Origin: Phoma sp. XZ068
Taxonomy: Eukaryota > Ascomycota > Dothideomycetes > Pleosporales > Didymellaceae
NCBI GenBank assembly: GCA_004835665.1
Contig: RBKR01000017.1
Coordinates: 372,001 to 436,000, forward strand
Length of the DNA: 64,000 nucleotides
Reading direction: 5' to 3'
Below the pieces are notes generated by a model. The model was not told the origin of the DNA, made no database searches, and saw only the letters and a program-made list of their open reading frames with translations. A program made the position numbers and the translations under genes. Positions 22,943 to 31,229 of the stretch are shown piece by piece. Numbering within the stretch: the first letter of the stretch is position 1; each line of letters opens with the position of its first letter.

Positions 22943-25648
22943 CTAATGGTGAATCCACTTCTTCTTCGTTCCGTCAGCGTTCCTCTTGCGGCTCTTTTGC
23001 TTTTTTGCCACCTTCTCCTGCTTCTTCGCTGGTTTGGGAGCCTCCGAAACCTCGTCTGCGTCTGCATCTGCGTCTACGTCTTCATCCTCCTCTGTATCTT
23101 CTTCCACCGGAGCGGGCGCAACCTTCTCTTCCTCGTCGTCATCGAAACCAAGACCATCAACAGCACCCAAGAACCCGGTGTTACCCTCGCCCTTCATCAG
23201 CGCTTCAACATCGATACCCCCGCTTGTCAGGTAGCGTGCTGAGACACCAGTGTTGATGCGCTCGGCTAGCAAGCCCCTGAGTTCGTGCCTGATCGATGCG
23301 AATTCTGCCTTTGTCATTTCACTGGCGTTCTTCTCCTTCTTCTTGCGCCCAGCACCTCTCCCCTTTTTGCCCTTCGCCTCTTTCTCAAATTCCTCACTAT
23401 CGTAATCGATGCCAAGGTCTTCAGCAGCTTGCATGAACAAATCATCAGTCGAGTTCTTCTTCTCCTTTGCAATGACCGTGTCTGCCAGTTTTTTTGACAG
23501 CGTAGCGCGGGGCTTGAGACGTGAAACAATGCGGCGGTCAATATCAAGGGTTCGGATAAAGTATGCACGTTTCTTATTTGTCTGCTCCTTGGCCGACTCC
23601 GCACGCGCATGCACCTTCGCAACGAGGCGTCGTACGCCAGCGACTTCTTCGGGCGCACAAATGATGATGCTGGATCCAGAGGCGTCGGCACGTGCAGTAC
23701 GGCCGGAGCGATGCACATATGTGTCGGCTGCGCGCGGGAGGTGGTAATGAATGACAAGATCGACCTTGGGGATGTCGAGACCTCGGGCCGCGACATCGGT
23801 GGCCACAAGAATGGATCCTGGTCGTTCCTTGAAGCGCTCAATGGAGCGGAGACGGGCTTTCTGGATCATGCTGGAATGCAGTGGTAATGCCGGTAGGTTT
23901 AGGTTTGCAAGGAATGGTGTCAGACGCCGAACTGCGGAGATAGAGTTTGTGAAGATCAAGGCGCGCTTGTTGGGGTGGAAGAGAAGCAGCGAGTAGAGAT
24001 ACAGGTCCTTTTCCGGGCCCGCGCATTCGATCAGACCTTCACGCAGTTTGCTGGCCATCTGGGAGTCAGGGTTTGCGTCGATGAAGCGCGGCTGTTCTTC
24101 ACGGAAGTTGAGCTTCTTGAGAAGGTACTCCATGGAATCGGCCTTGTTCATGATGTCACCAGTACCGTTGCCGAACTTGACTTTGCCAGCGAGTTTCTGC
24201 TGAAGGCCCTTTGAGAAGGTGGCGGAGAAGACGAGGGTTTGGCGCTCGACTTCTGGCGTGGGCTCTTGCTCATCTTCATCGTCGTCTGCCCTGTCGAGAA
24301 CCTTGAGGATCTCTCCAAGCTCTTGATAATGACCCTGACTCAGAAGGCGATCTGCTTCGTCAAGAACCAGAAACTTGACCTGCTTGAGGGAGCGCAATAG
24401 GCCCTGACCGCTGCTGATAACCTCCCACAGGCGTCCCGGGGTACCCACAACGATATCTGCATGTTCGAGCTGGCGGCGCTGCTTCTGTACGGATAGACCA
24501 CCAGTGATTGTCACAATAGATGGCGAGTCGAAATCACCCTTGACGCAAAGCTCTGTCAAATGAGCTGAGATCTGGTGTGCCAGTTCTCGAGTCGGCGCCA
24601 CAATCAACGCAGTAGGCACGTTGGGTGCCTTGGGGTCTTTCTCTTTCGACTCAAGTCGCGTAGAGAGATAGCGCTCGACAATGGGAATACCGAATGCGAG
24701 CGTCTTTCCTGAACCAGTGGACGCCTTGCCGATTAGGTCCCTGCCAGCCATGATCTCTGGTATTGTTGAAGCTTGAATGGAGCTGGGTTTGGAGAACTTC
24801 AACCCGGCAAGCGCTCCAATCACCTTCTCAGACAGCCCAAGCTCGTCCCAAGCTGAGGTATCGACCTCTTCATCGTCGATGGGCTGGTTGAGCAGAATGT
24901 CGAACGCTCCCTCGCCAGAGATCTCGAAGTCTTCGGTTGCTTCTACACCCTCTTCCTCAACGTAGTCTGGATTTGTCTCTATGCTTGTGCCGGCGTTGGC
25001 CGCGGTGTTCTGTTTGAGCTTCTTCTCCTCGTCTCTCTTGGCCTTTGCTTCTGCTTTCTTCTCCTTCTTTGTCTTTGCTTTCTCCGGCTTGGTCTCAGCC
25101 TTGTCCTTCTTCAGTGATCGGCCATCTTCTATGGCGCTGTTCGGGTCGAGGTCTTCGATTTCGACGCCGCCGTTCTGGGCTGGCTCATCATCGTCGCTGA
25201 AGCCTGCAAAAGACTCATCGTCGCTCTCTGCCCCATTCTGTGCAGGTGTCGTTTCCTCTGCCTCCTCTTCTTCCTCGACATCCTCATCTTCTACTGGAAG
25301 CTCTTTTCCTTCCTGGGCAATCATCTTCTCCAGGCGCGCAGCTTCCTCTTCTTCTCTTTTCCAGGCAGCGTCGACATCCCTCGCAATTTCTTCCTCTGTC
25401 TTTGTGGTCTGGAATGTAATGTTTCCAGTCGTCGCATCCTTCAATACTTCCACGTCGTCAATCTCTTCCAGGCCATAAAAGCCTTCAGTGTCCTCCAGAC
25501 GATCTGGCATGCCAACGGTCTTCCATCCCAGGTCGTTCAGTTGTACGCGGCGCGCCTGCTTCTTCGTCACAGGTTTGGAGGTCTTTTCGAGCTTCTGGCG
25601 CTTATGCGCTTTGTGCGCCACCTTCGGGGGGTTGTGCGCACGCTTCAT
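22943..25648 (-). CDS. MAK5: DEAD-box ATP-dependent RNA helicase Mak5 (DDX24 type)
   Basis: One exon encodes 901 residues when started at the ATG complementary to 25646-25648. The frame stays open 37 codons further upstream, but MKRAHNPPKVAHKAHKRQKL is the expected nucleolar-type N-terminus and the upstream part has no character. Helicase motifs in order: ASTGSGKT at 309-316, APTRELA near 352, TPGRL near 403, DEAD at 430-433, SAT at 475-477, then VATDVAARGLD and HRSGRTAR. The N-terminal 260 residues are acidic and lysine-rich, as in Mak5, and the C-terminal tail is low-complexity Glu/Lys. Mak5 acts in the nucleolus on 60S ribosomal subunit assembly. It is divergently paired with the TRM7 homologue. 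Confidence 0.93.
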   Translation of the reverse strand: MKRAHNPPKVAHKAHKRQKLEKTSKPVTKKQARRVQLNDLGWKTVGMPDRLEDTEGFYGLEEIDDVEVLKDATTGNITFQTTKTEEEIARDVDAAWKREEEEAARLEKMIAQEGKELPVEDEDVEEEEEAEETTPAQNGAESDDESFAGFSDDDEPAQNGGVEIEDLDPNSAIEDGRSLKKDKAETKPEKAKTKKEKKAEAKAKRDEEKKLKQNTAANAGTSIETNPDYVEEEGVEATEDFEISGEGAFDILLNQPIDDEEVDTSAWDELGLSEKVIGALAGLKFSKPSSIQASTIPEIMAGRDLIGKASTGSGKTLAFGIPIVERYLSTRLESKEKDPKAPNVPTALIVAPTRELAHQISAHLTELCVKGDFDSPSIVTITGGLSVQKQRRQLEHADIVVGTPGRLWEVISSGQGLLRSLKQVKFLVLDEADRLLSQGHYQELGEILKVLDRADDDEDEQEPTPEVERQTLVFSATFSKGLQQKLAGKVKFGNGTGDIMNKADSMEYLLKKLNFREEQPRFIDANPDSQMASKLREGLIECAGPEKDLYLYSLLLFHPNKRALIFTNSISAVRRLTPFLANLNLPALPLHSSMIQKARLRSIERFKERPGSILVATDVAARGLDIPKVDLVIHYHLPRAADTYVHRSGRTARADASGSSIIICAPEEVAGVRRLVAKVHARAESAKEQTNKKRAYFIRTLDIDRRIVSRLKPRATLSKKLADTVIAKEKKNSTDDLFMQAAEDLGIDYDSEEFEKEAKGKKGRGAGRKKKEKNASEMTKAEFASIRHELRGLLAERINTGVSARYLTSGGIDVEALMKGEGNTGFLGAVDGLGFDDDEEEKVAPAPVEEDTEEDEDVDADADADEVSEAPKPAKKQEKVAKKQKSRKRNADGTKKKWIHH

Positions 25649-26033
25649 TGTCAATATGTGCAAAGTTGATGTATGGAAGCTTTGTCGCGCCTTCCCAGAA
25701 ATTTTTGGGAAGATCGGTGAGTCGGCGTTTGGCTCGGCTGCACTTTCCCTGCCACACAAGTGCCCCTCACGTGGGGTTGACTTTCACGTCTTCAATCGAT
25801 ACAGAGCCTTCTACCACCCAATTCGAGGGGACTTTGACAGAAATTGTTTTTGTACTGCGTTTTAGAGCCTCCTCCTTTCTCAATTCATTTGCTCACCTTG
25901 CAGTAACCGTTGTTCTGCCTTCGAGAAATTTCCGAAAAAAAGTTCGGTAGCTCTTCAAAACTCAATCGGGAAGAGTAGGCGTAGACTCAGGACTCGAGTA
26001 CCAATCAACCGCACTGGAAAAAGTACATCAAGT
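25649..26033. promoter_or_regulatory. Bidirectional promoter between MAK5 and TRM7
   Basis: Only 385 bp separate the two start codons of divergent genes, both concerned with the translation machinery. No other coding frame of note lies inside, so the segment must serve both promoters and leaders. No specific factor site is claimed. Confidence 0.6.
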
Positions 26034-27176
26034 ATGGGCAAGTCGTCAAAGGACAAGCGAGACGCATACTATCGTCTCGCCAAAGAAGAGGGATGGCGTG
26101 CAAGATCAGCATATAAGCTGCTGCAGATCGATGAGGAGTTCAATCTCTTCGAAGGAGTTACAAGAGTTGTTGATCTTTGTGCTGCGCCCGGCAGTTGGAG
26201 TCAGGTTCTCTCTCGCGTGTTGATCAAAGGCGAGACCTTTGGGAGAGCAGGTTGGGAACAAAAGCAAGCAGCCACACGGCGACATGTTCTCGGTTTGGAC
26301 AAGGAGGAACAACCAGAGACTGTAGCGCCAGCTGTTCAGGAGCCGAAGCCCAGAGAAAATGTTCGGATTGTCGCCATCGATTTACAGCCCATGAGCCCTC
26401 TTGAAGGTGTCACAACAATGCGTGCTGACATTACGCATCCCTCTACAATCCCGCTTATGCTAAAGGCTTTGGATCCGGACACGTACGACCCCAACTCGAG
26501 CAGTTCATCGTCTCCTGTCGATCTTGTCATCTCAGACGGTGCACCAGACGTCACAGGTCTGCATGACCTCGATATCTACGTCCAGAGCCAACTTCTCTGG
26601 GCAGCGCTGAACCTCGCGCTTTGCGTACTCAAGCCCGGCGGCAAGTTCGTTGCGAAAATCTTTCGCGGCAAAGATGTCGATCTGCTGTTCGCACAACTCA
26701 AGATCGTCTTCAAGAGAGTGCGTGTTGCAAAGCCGAGGAGTAGTCGAGCAAGTAGTATTGAAGCGTTCGTTGTGTGCGAAGGCTTCTGCCCACCAGCAGG
26801 ATTCAAAGCAAGTCTGGACAAGCCACTGGGCGCCGGAACACAACTACCGACAGATACCCAGACTCCCAAAGAAGAGAAGGAGGTGTCGCGGACAGTAAGA
26901 GCAGATGGTGCGATAGAGCTTGACTTTGGCACAGAAGATGAGGACGAAGACGATGCGGAAGAAGGTGGTCAGCGATGGATAGCTCCGTTTTTGGCGTGTG
27001 GTGACCTGTCAGCATACGACTCTGACGCGACGTACAAGCTACCGAGGGATAGGGTCAGTCTAGATCCGGTGCAGCCGCCTACAGCGCCTCCTTACAAACG
27101 GGCATTAGAGATGCGGAAGATGGCTGGTGGCGCGTACGGCAAGACGAAAGGCAGGGCAGCCAAAGAGAAGGTTTAG
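26034..27176 (+). CDS. TRM7: tRNA (2'-O-ribose) methyltransferase Trm7/FTSJ1 type
   Basis: One exon encodes 380 residues. It begins MGKSSKDKRDAYYRLAKEEG, the Trm7/FTSJ1 signature. The RrmJ/FtsJ fold shows the AdoMet loop DLCAAPGSW at 47-55 and the catalytic K-D-K-E set at Lys28, Asp168, Lys208 and Glu243. Trm7 methylates the ribose of positions 32 and 34 in the anticodon loop of several tRNAs, with partner proteins. Two features differ from the roughly 310-residue yeast protein: an insertion of about 40 residues at 66-108 after the AdoMet loop, and a longer acidic then basic C-terminal tail from about 265. Both look like fungal lineage extensions. Confidence 0.93.
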   Translation: MGKSSKDKRDAYYRLAKEEGWRARSAYKLLQIDEEFNLFEGVTRVVDLCAAPGSWSQVLSRVLIKGETFGRAGWEQKQAATRRHVLGLDKEEQPETVAPAVQEPKPRENVRIVAIDLQPMSPLEGVTTMRADITHPSTIPLMLKALDPDTYDPNSSSSSSPVDLVISDGAPDVTGLHDLDIYVQSQLLWAALNLALCVLKPGGKFVAKIFRGKDVDLLFAQLKIVFKRVRVAKPRSSRASSIEAFVVCEGFCPPAGFKASLDKPLGAGTQLPTDTQTPKEEKEVSRTVRADGAIELDFGTEDEDEDDAEEGGQRWIAPFLACGDLSAYDSDATYKLPRDRVSLDPVQPPTAPPYKRALEMRKMAGGAYGKTKGRAAKEKV

Positions 27177-27493
27177 ATCATGCCCAAGATAAAGCTAGAA
27201 CTACGCAGAACGAATACTTAAGAATCGAAATGAGTCAATGTGATGGCGATTTGAAGACTCATCATGTTCATCTCTAATGCTCCGCATATACATTGTGAAA
27301 GCGTGCAGGACACGATGAATGGCGCAAAAAGACGGAGATCTCAGACAGTCGAGCCTTCAACGATGATGGGATTTAAACCAAACAAGATACTGGCTTCAAG
27401 CGACTTTGACTACCATTTCAGCAAACTCCTACAAGATCCGGCGCGAATTGAAAACTTATGTACCGTTACGATATGGTTCGTATCTGTCGGCAC
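27177..27493. other. Intergenic, convergent 3' ends
   Basis: This segment separates the converging TRM7 and fumarate reductase genes. No gene is seen. Confidence 0.5.
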
Positions 27494-28987
27494 TCATTTG
27501 CTGCTATTCAGATACTGCGCACATTGATCTCCTGCAATCCGTCCAAACACCACGCACTCAAGCAGCGACGAGCCACCTAATCTATTTCCACCATGTACTC
27601 CACCAGTGATCTCACCAGCACCCCAAACTCCCTCTATACGTTGGTTTTCTTTTGTCAGAACCTCACTCTTTTCGTTGATAAGCACACCGCCCATAGTGTA
27701 GTGGATGATGGGGGTTACTGTACCAATGTAGACGACTGACTCGGGCGTAGGCTCTTTCAATGCCCAGTTACCGAAGAACTTTCTGTTGAGCGAGTCTTCG
27801 GTATTGGCCGAAACGGTAGTAGCATAGCTTTTGATAGTTTCCAAGGCTTCATGACTGAGTTCAGAGATTGTGGCCTTTCGCATGAGGTTCTTGAATACGT
27901 AAAAATCGACGTGCGACTTTGTCGCGTTGTACGTAGCTTCATCCAGAACCAGCTGTACCTCCCACTGTTTCGGAGACTCAGAAGCTGGGATTGTCGCAGT
28001 GATTGCATTTGCAACATTCTCCCTTGTATCCAACTCGTTGACAAAACGCCTGCCGTTCAGTAGTAGGATGCCGCCTTCGCCTCGAAGTACCTCAGCAGCC
28101 AGAAACTTGAGCGGCGAGGTGGGGTCTGCTGGGTCCACGAATCCCGTTGGATGCACCTGAACTGAGTCCATGTCGATAAGCTGAGCTCCCGCCGCGGTGA
28201 GTAATGGTTGTGTACCCGGGCGAGGGTCGTTTGTCGAGGGGTATCCTGCGAGATCCGGTCGATACTGGGCAAGCAGGCCTTTCGCATCACCACCAAAGCC
28301 TCCTGAAGCGAAAACCACAGGACCGTGTAGCTCTTCGTAATTGCCGTTTGGATCCATGTACTCCACTCCTATCACCCCCTTCTTCCCCTGCAGCACTTTC
28401 GTGACTGTGCATGATGTTTGCAAATGGAAGAGCGGAGATTCTTTGAGGCTCTTGAGGAGCGCACTGATGATTGCGAATCCTGGAGGGGGACCAGCTCCTC
28501 TGTGCGTCCTCGCATAGGAATGGCCACCGAGTTGCGCAACTCTACTTAGGTCGATGCCTTTCTCCTCTACGAGCCAATTCACTGCACCCGCCGAGCCTTC
28601 CGTCAACGTCTGAATAAGCTTCTGCCGTTCAGCAGTAAGGGTCGACATTCGCGTCCCAGCAGACGATACAGTGTCCGAGTAGAAGGCATCCTCCGGCTCC
28701 ACGATTGGTTGGAATCTGGTGGGTGCGCCGTTGATGCCAGACGACGCCTTGATGCTGTTCCCTCCCGGTTTTGTTGCACGCTCGAGGACACGAACTGGGA
28801 CGTTGTGTTTCACCAACTGTGATGCAGCGCTAAGACCTGCAAGACCGGAGCCTACAACGATGGCGCATTTCGAGGACATGTCGTCGTCCAGGATGGTAGA
28901 AAACATCTGAGGCCTGTTGTAGACGAGTGCTGCAAATATCACAGCAAATGAGATAAAAGTAAGTAGAAGCTTACGGAGAGAGAGCAT
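27494..28987 (-). CDS. OSM1: Soluble FAD-dependent fumarate reductase (Osm1/Frd1 type)
   Basis: One exon encodes 497 residues. Residues 6-23 form a hydrophobic leader (KLLLTFISFAVIFAALVY), consistent with ER or mitochondrial intermembrane targeting as in yeast Osm1. The FAD-binding motif is IVVGSGLAGLSAASQL at 43-58, with VLERATKPGGNS shortly after. Substrate-site features of the family are present: SSGINGAPTRFQ, HPTGFVDP, RRFVNELDTRENV and the C-terminal GEITGGVHGGNRLGGSSLLECVVFGRIAG. The enzyme reduces fumarate to succinate with reduced flavin and supports redox balance, including ER oxidative folding under low oxygen. There is no cytochrome b5-like C-terminal extension. Confidence 0.92.
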   Translation of the reverse strand: MLSLRKLLLTFISFAVIFAALVYNRPQMFSTILDDDMSSKCAIVVGSGLAGLSAASQLVKHNVPVRVLERATKPGGNSIKASSGINGAPTRFQPIVEPEDAFYSDTVSSAGTRMSTLTAERQKLIQTLTEGSAGAVNWLVEEKGIDLSRVAQLGGHSYARTHRGAGPPPGFAIISALLKSLKESPLFHLQTSCTVTKVLQGKKGVIGVEYMDPNGNYEELHGPVVFASGGFGGDAKGLLAQYRPDLAGYPSTNDPRPGTQPLLTAAGAQLIDMDSVQVHPTGFVDPADPTSPLKFLAAEVLRGEGGILLLNGRRFVNELDTRENVANAITATIPASESPKQWEVQLVLDEATYNATKSHVDFYVFKNLMRKATISELSHEALETIKSYATTVSANTEDSLNRKFFGNWALKEPTPESVVYIGTVTPIIHYTMGGVLINEKSEVLTKENQRIEGVWGAGEITGGVHGGNRLGGSSLLECVVFGRIAGDQCAQYLNSSK

Positions 28988-29099
28988 TGTAAGAAGAAGG
29001 CTGCCATGGCATTGCTATGGTCAGTCGATGCGATTGTAAGCCGGACGTCGTGATCAGGCGATAATCACGCCGCGGAGTAACTCGCTCATGCCTGCTGGC

Positions 29100-29444
29100 C
29101 TATTCCAGCCACCAGGATCCTGTCTTGTAGCGCTCAATATGCGCATGATATTCTTCGACGCCCTCAGATGAGTTGATCGTCAGTGTCCGTGCTCGAGGAC
29201 AGAGGATGTCAAAGGAAGGTGCAAAGGTGTCAGCCTTACCAAACGCACGCACCACTCCCTCGAAACCCTCCTCTCACGCACTCTGCCTCCTCCCACCCCC
29301 AGCGGCAACAATAGACGCACGCGCAAGCCAACCTTCGAAACAGCAGCTGCACTCGAGGATGCCAATCAATTCTTTGTGGTCGCGCCAGAGCCGTAGCGCG
29401 TTCTGCAGACGAGTGATCAGCTCGGAACCTCGGTCTTCCAGGCG
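29100..29444 (-). CDS. Unresolved small spliced gene (candidate 3' exons only)
   Basis: Not recognised. On the minus strand, 29282-29444 and 29100-29191 join in frame across a 90 bp intron (GTGCGT donor, pyrimidine-rich tract ending CTCGAG). They give about 84 residues: a helical start LEDRGSELITRLQNALRLW and a C-terminus EEYHAHIERYKTGSWWLE before the stop. The acceptor TTCTAG just upstream of 29444 implies an earlier exon that I could not place. A competing reading is on the plus strand: 29225-29396 is also open, C-ending in its third positions, and stops at TAG. One of the two is likely a real small gene in the gap between the fumarate reductase and decarboxylase-like genes. Confidence 0.25.
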
Positions 29445-29770
29445 CTAGAAGGGCTTTGTGCACAACATGGCAGCGGTCAACACGGATGAGGCTTGTCGAA
29501 CGCTCACAACGACAGGTTTAAACGGGCGTGCGTTGTTAGTCTACCGCTACGCATTCGGAAGGTCGTTTCCCGCTATGAAGAGTGGACGTGTCGCGCGGTG
29601 AGGATGATCCAACGCGCATGTGAGGCGCGGCAGAAGGTGTTCCGGATTTTGGGACAGGTAGGAGGAGCCGACTTGGATCTCTTAACTTCAGAACAGAATC
29701 TTGCTCGCGGGCTTTTTGTTTCTTCTTTCTTCGTCTTTTCAGTTTGATTGCCTCTGGGAGGGATTTCAAG

Positions 29771-30766
29771 ATGATCAATACGATGCTCGATTTCAGTCTT
29801 CTGGACGTGGCGCTTCTCTGCCATCCCATCCTCGCACTTCTTCCTAGCCTGTATTCCAAGACACAACCAAAAGCCTCTAGGAGACAGTATCTTGTCATTT
29901 CCTTCTTTGCTCTCCTCGCCTTCCGGTACTACAGCGCAAATGCGTCAACACCAGTCCTCTCCGCACAGGATGCAGATACATGCCAAACCCACGACCTCCC
30001 CAACCCAATCGCCCACCTCTACCCTGGAAACGCAACCGGCACCCTAAACGGCACAATTACCATCCTTCCAATTCCCCTCACACTGGCCCGGCAGTTAATC
30101 CCCCCACAATACACAATCCTGACCTCCGCATACCGCTCCCTCCTCCCCTCCTTCCCAGCAGACCAATACCCAGCCATCCTGCAAGCAGTCCACGACCACG
30201 AAGTCCAAGCCTTCGGCTACAAGATCCCAGACTTCACACGCGCGGGCATCGAATTCCCCTTCCTCGACATGTTCGGCGACTCCACATCCTTCAAATGGGC
30301 GCCCTCCCTCCTCATGACCGCGCACCATGCCATCGCCCTCAAAGGCGCCGCAGACTACGGCACGCACACATTCCCCGCATCCTTCCAACCCCCCTGCGAC
30401 GCATACGCCCACGTCCCCGACTCCCCGGCAGGAACAACGACATTTAGCGCGCAAGCCTCCGACGGCGCAGCCTCCATCCACACCCAGTTCTCACTTGCGC
30501 AGACGTCGACATATCCGCTAGCGTTCTTCGTGAATGTAACGAATCAGCCTACCTTCGCGGACGGCAAGACATGCGACAATATGGTGCGGCTGTTCAATAC
30601 GAGCGTAACAACGGGGATTGAAGTCGTGCGGGGCACTGTGCGGGCCTCGATACCGCCGTTTCGGGGGGAGGAGGTGTGGGAGAGTGTCGAGGGAATAAGG
30701 TTGGATTCGGCGTTTATTGAGAATAATTATTTGCCGTGTGAGGGGTTTAGGGGGTATGGGTCGTAG
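29771..30766 (+). CDS. Acetoacetate-decarboxylase-like membrane/secretory protein
   Basis: One exon encodes 331 residues from the ATG at 29771. The frame extends a few codons upstream only through a non-ATG codon. The N-terminus is hydrophobic in two stretches (residues about 6-25 and 39-50), suggesting a signal anchor. After this the protein carries many NxT/S sites (for example NATGTLNGT), indicating lumenal or extracellular exposure. The body (TITILPIPLTLARQLIPPQY, GYKIPDFTRAGIEFPFLDMF) resembles fungal proteins assigned to the acetoacetate decarboxylase-like beta-barrel family. I cannot see the catalytic lysine context clearly, so enzymatic activity is not claimed. The strongly C-ending codons at 29950-30480 support coding. 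Confidence 0.7.
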   Translation: MINTMLDFSLLDVALLCHPILALLPSLYSKTQPKASRRQYLVISFFALLAFRYYSANASTPVLSAQDADTCQTHDLPNPIAHLYPGNATGTLNGTITILPIPLTLARQLIPPQYTILTSAYRSLLPSFPADQYPAILQAVHDHEVQAFGYKIPDFTRAGIEFPFLDMFGDSTSFKWAPSLLMTAHHAIALKGAADYGTHTFPASFQPPCDAYAHVPDSPAGTTTFSAQASDGAASIHTQFSLAQTSTYPLAFFVNVTNQPTFADGKTCDNMVRLFNTSVTTGIEVVRGTVRASIPPFRGEEVWESVEGIRLDSAFIENNYLPCEGFRGYGS

Positions 30767-30823
30767 AGGGGAGGTGTTTGAAGAGTGTGTGGGTGGAGAG
30801 GGTATGGCATTGCGGGAGTTGAC

Positions 30824-30847
30824 TGATTGATTGATTGATTGATTGAT
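30824..30847. repeat. (TGAT)n microsatellite
   Basis: Six consecutive TGAT units just beyond the stop of the decarboxylase-like gene, in its probable 3' UTR. Confidence 0.9.
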
Positions 30848-30863
30848 GGATTTTATGAGGAAT

Positions 30864-30887
30864 GCATGGCATGGCATGGCATGGCAT
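30864..30887. repeat. (GCATG)n microsatellite
   Basis: Four to five units of the pentamer GCATG/ATGGC follow the TGAT run within 20 bases. Confidence 0.9.
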
Positions 30888-31229
30888 TTACGATACCCCA
30901 GTAGAACAATGAGATTTGTTGATGAGTGCTATATATCGTGGTCTACATGGGACCAGCGCAGACTGTTTGATCGTATTTATATTCTTTGGTGATATTCTTG
31001 GTAGTCTGCCTCCAATTAAGGCCTGCTCACACACCCGCCAGTTCGTCACTGACTTGAGCGACCTGCTACCTGAGGTCCGTCAACTCGGTGAACATCTTAG
31101 CCATCACGCGACGATGACAGCACCGTAAACGACCACAACACTGCATGGTGATCTAATGGTGCTTTGTACTAGGTACGTAACAGCAAGAGTTGGATATAAG
31201 ACGAATCCCATTCAATACTGATGCTACAT

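Larger units (their letters stand above)
30767..31229. other. Intergenic, convergent 3' ends
   Basis: Contains two microsatellites and the 3' UTRs of the flanking convergent genes. No gene is seen. Confidence 0.5.

Noticed and set aside
25649..25759. N-terminal extension of MAK5 to the ATG at 25759
   Set aside because: The extra 37 residues have no resemblance to the family, whereas the ATG at 25648 gives the expected basic N-terminus.
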